A stretch of 64,000 nt of DNA from Pseudoscleropodium purum (lineage: Eukaryota > Streptophyta > Bryopsida > Hypnales > Brachytheciaceae). The stretch is taken from NCBI GenBank assembly GCA_963969395.1, contig OZ017805.1, forward strand, positions 1,488,001 to 1,552,000. The letters run 5' to 3'. The first letter of the stretch is position 1, and the number at the start of each line of letters is the position of its first letter. A program made the position numbers and the translations under genes. Of the stretch, positions 58,621 to 64,000 are shown in pieces. The notes under the pieces were generated by a model. The model was given only the letters and a program-made list of their open reading frames with translations. It was not told where the DNA came from and made no database searches.

Positions 58621-60994
58621 CAATTTTAAGTTGAATATGTATGGATTATTTACTCATATTATCCTTCTAAATAGGTTTTGAGAAGATCTGAAGATGGTGG
58701 GGATTTTTTTAAAGTTCATTAGGAAATCAAATGTTTTGCAAAAATAGTCAATTCCTTTTTCATCGTAAGCAAATGAAATTTTTTAAAAAGGTCCCAATAC
58801 ATAATTAGAATAACAGTTTAATGGATTTCAACCTCATGATATTTAATGAAAGGTTGTGATTTCTAATTAGAAGTGCATCACGATCTTCAAATGAACATCG
58901 AGTTTTTCATATTTTTTAATGAAATTTTGATTAGATTTGAAAACAAAGAAAAAGAATCAATGTTTTAACTTTCAAATCATATATGGCTATATTTTTCCTT
59001 AAAAACATAGAAAAATTCGTTACTTGAGTTGGTTGAGTAGAATACATTATACACTTATACATGTGCTATATTTATTTTGAAGGGTAATTCCAATATTCTT
59101 ATTTCAGATGTTTTTAAATATTAATTTTAAAAAAGAGGGTTTATTGTTTAAAGATCTAAAAAATTGACAAACATAATTTCTATTATAAATAGGAATTGAA
59201 TTCGGAATTCAAATTTTGAAATGATTCAAATGAACAAGATATTGATTATAAAATATTTCTTCGTTTGAGTTTTCAAAATGAATTCACGAAACAATTGCAA
59301 ACTTTTGAACTTAGGTATATGATATTGTTTTTAGTTTGTACTTTGTAGAGTATAATACTTCAATTTTAATCCTAAATAAATGAAAAATTCCACATGAATG
59401 AAATGTTTCTATGTATTGCACAAAGATTTCTACCAATTACTATGATAATTAAATACATTGTTACATTTCATAAAATATTCTACATAGAAAGAAAAAATCA
59501 TTTCAGTTTTCAATCATGATAAACGATGTCTTCTACTCTTTCTGTTATATATTCATAACAGCAACGTAGTTCATTTTTGGCTCTCATTGAAATAGAAAAT
59601 ATATTTGTGTTTGGATTTTGAAATCATTATGTATTCTACGGTCTTGCAAGAATGCATCTTGCTCCTTCCTTTAAATCCTTTGGATATTTTTTTTCCTTTG
59701 TTTTCTCGTAGGGCTCTTGTTCTCTTGTTCTCTTCATTTGACCAACCTATTTGGCTTGGCTCTTAGTTTTTGTTTTTTTTAATGCAATGGTTTATGCATA
59801 TGTTATAAAATATATATATTATTTATTTAAAATTAATATATTCATGAGCAAACGCATAAAGGCATTGAATGCTTTCACATTTAAAGTTATAAATCTATCA
59901 TAAATCACTCTTGCAAATTTGAATGATTGAATCGAAAATTTGAAAATGTAATTACAAGAGCTTTCAATTCAATCAATTACATAAATCATAAATGTTGAAA
60001 TGCAACTCATATGAGTTTAGCATTTATGAAGATTAATTCATGCCATCCACATGCAATTTTCCAATTTAATAAAATGCAATTGAGTACTTCAATTTCTTTC
60101 CCTTCAATTCTCCAAGTAACATTCACTTCATATCTTTCTCTATTTGTTTATTTAATTTTTGGGAACAAATGGAGAAACCATCTTTGTCTATATTTGAACA
60201 TGCACTCTTATTTGATTGATGAAGAATAGATCTATGAAATATATAATCATTGATTTGTTCATGTTGATTTATCTAATATATTTTATGTATATATATATAT
60301 ATCATTAAAGGAGTATGGAAGATAAGATTGACAGATTGTGTTTGAATGTTGTTGATTTTGAAATGATTTAGTACTATATCATTTATAAGAATATTATAAT
60401 AGTATTATGTTATAATATTCCTAAAACAATTGCAACAAATATTAAAATACATGCTAAGTTAGGTTTGTTAGCCTACCAATTGTTCATTAATAGACATAAT
60501 TGAGTAGCCCCTTTAAATGAAACATTCAATATCTAATATCTTACAATCCAAATGGTGGATTTGTCTAAAATTTTTTCCACATCTTTTCCAACTAATTTAC
60601 TACAAGATCCTACAGTTACATATGCCCAAAAGTATTTTTCTTCCAAGACTTGGTATTTGCACTACTAATGGCAGTTTTAAAGTGTTTTTAGTGAAAAGAA
60701 CTTTAGGGGCTAAACATCTATACCGTGAGATTTTGAAAAAAGAATAATTTTCTTCATTGGGGATAACTATAAGTCCATGCTCTTTTTCGATAGCCAAAAC
60801 ACACTTGCAAGGACTTGGACATTTAGCGGTTTACTAAGTGATTAGATGTCAACTAATTCAATTTAATAGTACAATTTTTATTCAACTACCTTCTTACAAT
60901 TGCTTTATACACAATGCAACGTGAATATTTGGGTACTTATATTAAACGTCGCAATCCTTTCGTGAATTTTTGCACATTTTAGCTCATATCTTTG
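58621..60994. other. AT-rich spacer without recognised genes
   Basis: No protein-like frame and no repeat unit was seen apart from a short TA run near 60287. Open frames at 60011 and 60517 look like chance. Confidence 0.5.
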
Positions 60995-61283
60995 CAGGGT
61001 TGACATGACGTCCGGACGCGGACGCTATGTCCGCAGCGTCCGCTGACATTCGCGTCCCGGCGGACGTCGAGCCTGTCCCCTGTCCGCCCGATTACGGCCG
61101 TCCGATCGACGCACGGACTAATCTAGTCCACACAATTTGGGCGTCCGCCTCGGGCCGTCCGCCCCGTCTATCCGCCCCGCCCGTCTGCTTTCAGACGGCG
61201 GTCGGGACGTTGCGTCCGCTAGTGTCCGAACGTCCGGAAAACGGACGCTATTTTGGGGCGGACGTTGACATTCATCAACCCTG
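60995..61283. mobile_element. 289-bp non-autonomous hAT element with 8-bp target duplication
   Basis: It starts CAGGGTTGACATGACG and ends CATTCATCAACCCTG. The perfect octamer TATCTTTG flanks it at 60987-60994 and 61284-61291. The right end, reversed, matches the left terminus of hAT element 1 (40977 on) over about 58 bp, including AAAATAGCGTCCGTTTTCCG. The interior is GC-rich with CGTCCG/CGGACG repeats and no gene. It is a deletion derivative or miniature element, probably mobilised by that hAT family. Confidence 0.9.
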
Positions 61284-61418
61284 TATCTTTGGACAAAAAT
61301 ATCATTTACCAAGAATTCATAAATTTGGTCATAAAAGAAGGCTACCTTTTTTAATTTCAAAGTTTACATTGAATGAATGAAAAGTTTGTTGGACTATACA
61401 GTGCCATGAAGACCTTTG

Positions 61419-61905
61419 TTTATCGTGCAAAATATGGACGTCGAAGCGCTTCGGGGTGAAACCGCCCCGTCCGCCCTCATACCCGTCCGCCCCATCCGCC
61501 CAGTCCCCCGTCCGCCCCGATACTTGTCCGCCGTTCGCCCCGTCCGCCTCGTTCGCCCAGACCCCCGTCCGCCCCGATACTTGTTCGCCGTCCGCCCTGT
61601 CCGCCCCGTTCGCCTAGACCCCCGTCCGCCTCGATACTTGTCCGTCGTCCGCCCCGATACCCGCCCGCCTTGTCTGTCCGATCCGGCGTCCACCCTGTCC
61701 ACCCCGATACCCGTCCGCCCTGTCTGCCCCGGTATGGCCGATGCGTCTGCCCCCCCGGACCGTCCGATCGGGCGGACACCAGATTTGTCCGCCCGTGGCC
61801 GTCCGATCGGGCGGATGGGGCTCAAGGGTTTCGGGGAGGCGGACGACCGATCCGTTTGCCACCCCCGGCCCGTCCGATCAGGCGGATGGTTTAGGCCGTC
61901 CGCAT
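61419..61905. repeat. CGTCCGCC-rich block with three 57-bp tandem units
   Basis: Units start at 61509, 61566 and 61623, each CGTCCGCCCCGATACTTGT-like with slight differences, followed by shorter diverged units to about 61760 and a further GGGCGGA-rich part. The block ends about 190 bp before the kinase-like gene. It is the same kind of sequence as the hAT subterminal blocks. Confidence 0.8.
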
Positions 61906-62098
61906 TGTTACTTTTGCTTTGCCCCTTATGAATGCAAGGTAGAGCGGAGAGCTTGGTGGTTCATCCTCCATTGGCTCCTTTCCGAGGCAAGGCAAGAGTG
62001 GTTTATTGGGGCCCCTTTGTTGCCAATTTTTTTAACACTTGCGCGTGAATTCACATTTAAATTAGAAAATTTCATCTATATTAGTTTCATTTGTCACG

Positions 62099-63527
62099 AT
62101 GATGAAGGGGAAGAAGAAGGTTGCGAAGCTTAAACATGGAGAGGGACCATCAAACTTGGAGGTAGCTCGCTAAAGTCCTTCGGAGGAATGCAAAAAATTC
62201 ATGATTGAGCGCATCGTTCAATTTTATGAATCGGAAACAACATTGTCTTTAGACAATAAGTACATCAAATATCAAGAGGAGTGCGTGTCTAAATTCAAGG
62301 TAGACATGACACAGATGTTGTTGGATGCATTGAATGTGGCAAAGTGGCATGATGAAATGCATAAAACGTACTTCACCAAATGTTTGGAGAACAAGGTTCA
62401 TGACGCTTTGTGGAATTCCAAAGTCATTTTGGTTAAATATGGCAAGGAATATCGACGCCCAGTTTGAAGAAGTGATTCTGAAAGCGAACTTGTTTAGGGA
62501 GCGATGTGCTCCATTCGCCAAAATGCACAATCGAGTTGGTTCAATTGGTTGGTGGAAAAGCAATGATAGAGTTGCTGAAGCAGAAAGGACCAAACGGTAC
62601 TTCATAGCACTTTTAGATACAACACGTGTGATTGCTGTTGATGATAGAACGATGAGAGGTGGATATGCAACGATTCAAAAGGTTTGTATTGAAGGATGTC
62701 CAGGAATACTTCCTCATTGGGAGTTTGCGGCGAAGAAATCCATTCACCACCAAACTTGACCCGATCTTGCAAAGTTAGAACATCAAAACAAATCAATGGC
62801 TGTTCAAATTCCACACGCGGGTGTGATACGATTTGCTGCGGTGCACGGAACGACGTGTGAAGGTTATGCGTATTGGTGGAATGGTGGAACTCTTCGACAA
62901 ATGTTGAATATGGATAAGGACTATCCAGACAACATTCAAATCCGTTTGATGTATACGAATCCAACTGAAGAGGAGGTTGTAAAAGCTCACCATTTAGGAC
63001 GATATCGAAAGAAACGCACGGAGTTGACATGGGCCTTTATGCATATAATGTATGCAGTGCATCTTGCTGGACATTTGCACAATGATCTTTCTCCGGACAA
63101 CATCTTGTTGCATTTTCTAGAGGATGAGTCCCGTGTGTACATTGGAGTTTGCAATTGGGGCATGACCACCTTAGCTTCTCAACCAATGAAGTCTTTGTAC
63201 ACATTCACATCAGTAGATGAGATGAAACAAACTTTGCAAAGGAGATGGTGGGTGGATCCATGTATTGCATATTTGCATAAGGCAGGTGCAAATGTGGAAG
63301 TCATTCCGATGTATTCACGTAAGTCGGAAGAGTATGCCATTCGAAAAATTGCTCGGCGGATGAATGGAAACAACATGTCAGAGGCGTATTTCAACGTGCT
63401 ACTTAAAACATCTAGTGCGACACAATTTGCCTTTCATGACTTTGCAAAAGTGTTTTATGCTTACTTGAAGTGCATTTCTTTGAAGACTGACGATGAAAAT
63501 ACTAGTTTGGCCCATGTGATTACGTGA
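62099..63527 (+). pseudogene. Protein-kinase-like gene, copy 2, with NWG in place of DFG
   Basis: ATG at 62099 (or 62102) opens the frame. The N-terminal 120 residues are helical. Then come MRGGYATIQKVCIEG (glycine-rich loop equivalent) and WEFAAKKS (likely beta-3 lysine). The open block 62796-63527 has AGHLHNDLSPDNILLHF, a catalytic loop with the HxD aspartate and the Asn. It is followed by VYIGVCNWGM where DFG is expected, and a C-lobe ending at TGA 63525-63527. Lesions are TAA at 62171, a +1 shift near 62450 and TGA at 62757, so it is a recent pseudogene. Both copies read CNWGM, so the missing DFG aspartate is a family trait and suggests altered metal binding. The substrate is unknown. Confidence 0.7.
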
Positions 63528-64000
63528 TTTTCTAATATATATCGTTGGCCGATGCCAGATGAACATTTTCACCATTTATATTAGATTGGTAGTGCAGAAG
63601 TAGTAGTTGAATAGGTTATATAGGCATTAAAAATTAGTTTAGAAATATAGAGTTGGAATGAAAAAAATTATATGTGCAATTAGTCAAATGTGCACAATGT
63701 ATGGTATTCTATATTAAATTCAATATATTTTGCCCATATTGATTATGTTTGTATTTGTGTTGATCTCGATTTTTTAAATAATATATATATATATTTGAGG
63801 TTATAAACTTTTTTAGTTTGCCTTCTGAAAATGAATTAGAATTTTTTCATAGTTTCAAGACTATCATGGACTCATGGTCAAACTTTATAATCTTTCAACT
63901 TATAAGAGACATTGTTTTAATAACAAATCGCGAACCATTGCACTTCATTTAACATTTAATTGTTTAAAGATTAAGGGAGTGACCGCGGGGCAGTTTGGGT
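63528..64000. other. AT-rich tail, window end
   Basis: No gene was seen. The last 25 bases (GTGACCGCGGGGCAG...) turn GC-rich and may start another CpG-rich block cut by the window edge. Confidence 0.4.

Noticed and set aside
61394..61931. Several long Arg/Gly/Pro-rich open frames on both strands
   Set aside because: They arise from stop-poor CGTCCGCC repeats and show only the translated repeat unit.

Overview
The window looks like nuclear DNA of a land plant. I see spliceosomal GT...AG introns, hAT-superfamily transposase remains, a short stretch of plant-type telomere repeat (CCCTAAA) and long AT-rich spacers with (TA)n/(GA)n microsatellites. I cannot fix the lineage; the element and protein families would suit a bryophyte or another seed-free plant, but that is a guess. 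No ordinary host gene, tRNA or rRNA was recognised. Almost everything is transposable-element DNA, most of it decayed by nonsense codons and frameshifts.

The centrepiece is a candidate element of about 13 kb at 45543-58620, here called element I. It is bounded by perfect 22-bp terminal inverted repeats. On the minus strand it carries a DUF7869-like protein (RNase-H/DDE-like, with VGHTHEDID) and an unnamed repeat-domain protein. On the plus strand, across a divergent spacer, it carries a ParB-like gene and two tandem FCP1/NIF-like HAD genes. About 25 copies of a 19-bp hairpin palindrome (consensus TATCGGCTGGCAGCCGATA) are scattered only inside its boundaries. They sit mainly in short introns of 109-116 bp and in spacers, and a few lie in exons.

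A second, older locus (element II, about 24.0-32.9 kb, plus strand) has a related ParB-like gene. It has its own, unrelated palindrome (arms TTTAGCTYRA/TTGAGCTAAA), again between exon blocks. A third relic (element III, 1-3089) repeats the layout with a third palindrome (CATTGAGAGATCTCTCAATG type). A fourth stretch (12.6-14.7 kb) is packed with GACAAATTGTC-like motifs but has no readable gene. My main inference is a family of elements, each with a private palindromic site, accompanied in two cases by a ParB-like, possibly DNA-binding, protein.

Other layers. (a) A 3.5-kb repeat with TGT...ACA ends and a coiled-coil coding relic is present at 3090-6660 (+) and 27477-30996 (-), with a terminal fragment at 20635-21147. 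The second copy interrupts an exon of element II, is flanked by a 5-bp duplication, and its removal restores the reading frame. (b) hAT elements: a nearly complete one at 40977 to about 45330 (-), a relic at 19160-20634 (+), and a 289-bp non-autonomous copy at 60995-61283 with a perfect 8-bp target duplication. (c) Two copies of a kinase-like gene whose DFG motif is NWG (8633-10085 minus, 62099-63527 plus). (d) Three relics of a coiled-coil/RING family (16390-18783, 33507-35984, 37673-38877). The kinase, RING and hAT genes all start just downstream of a CpG-rich, CGTCCG-type repeat block, which suggests related 5' ends. The remaining long stretches are AT-rich spacer, some of it a recurring noncoding repeat (10.6-12.5, 36.35-37.3 and 39.5-40.3 kb).
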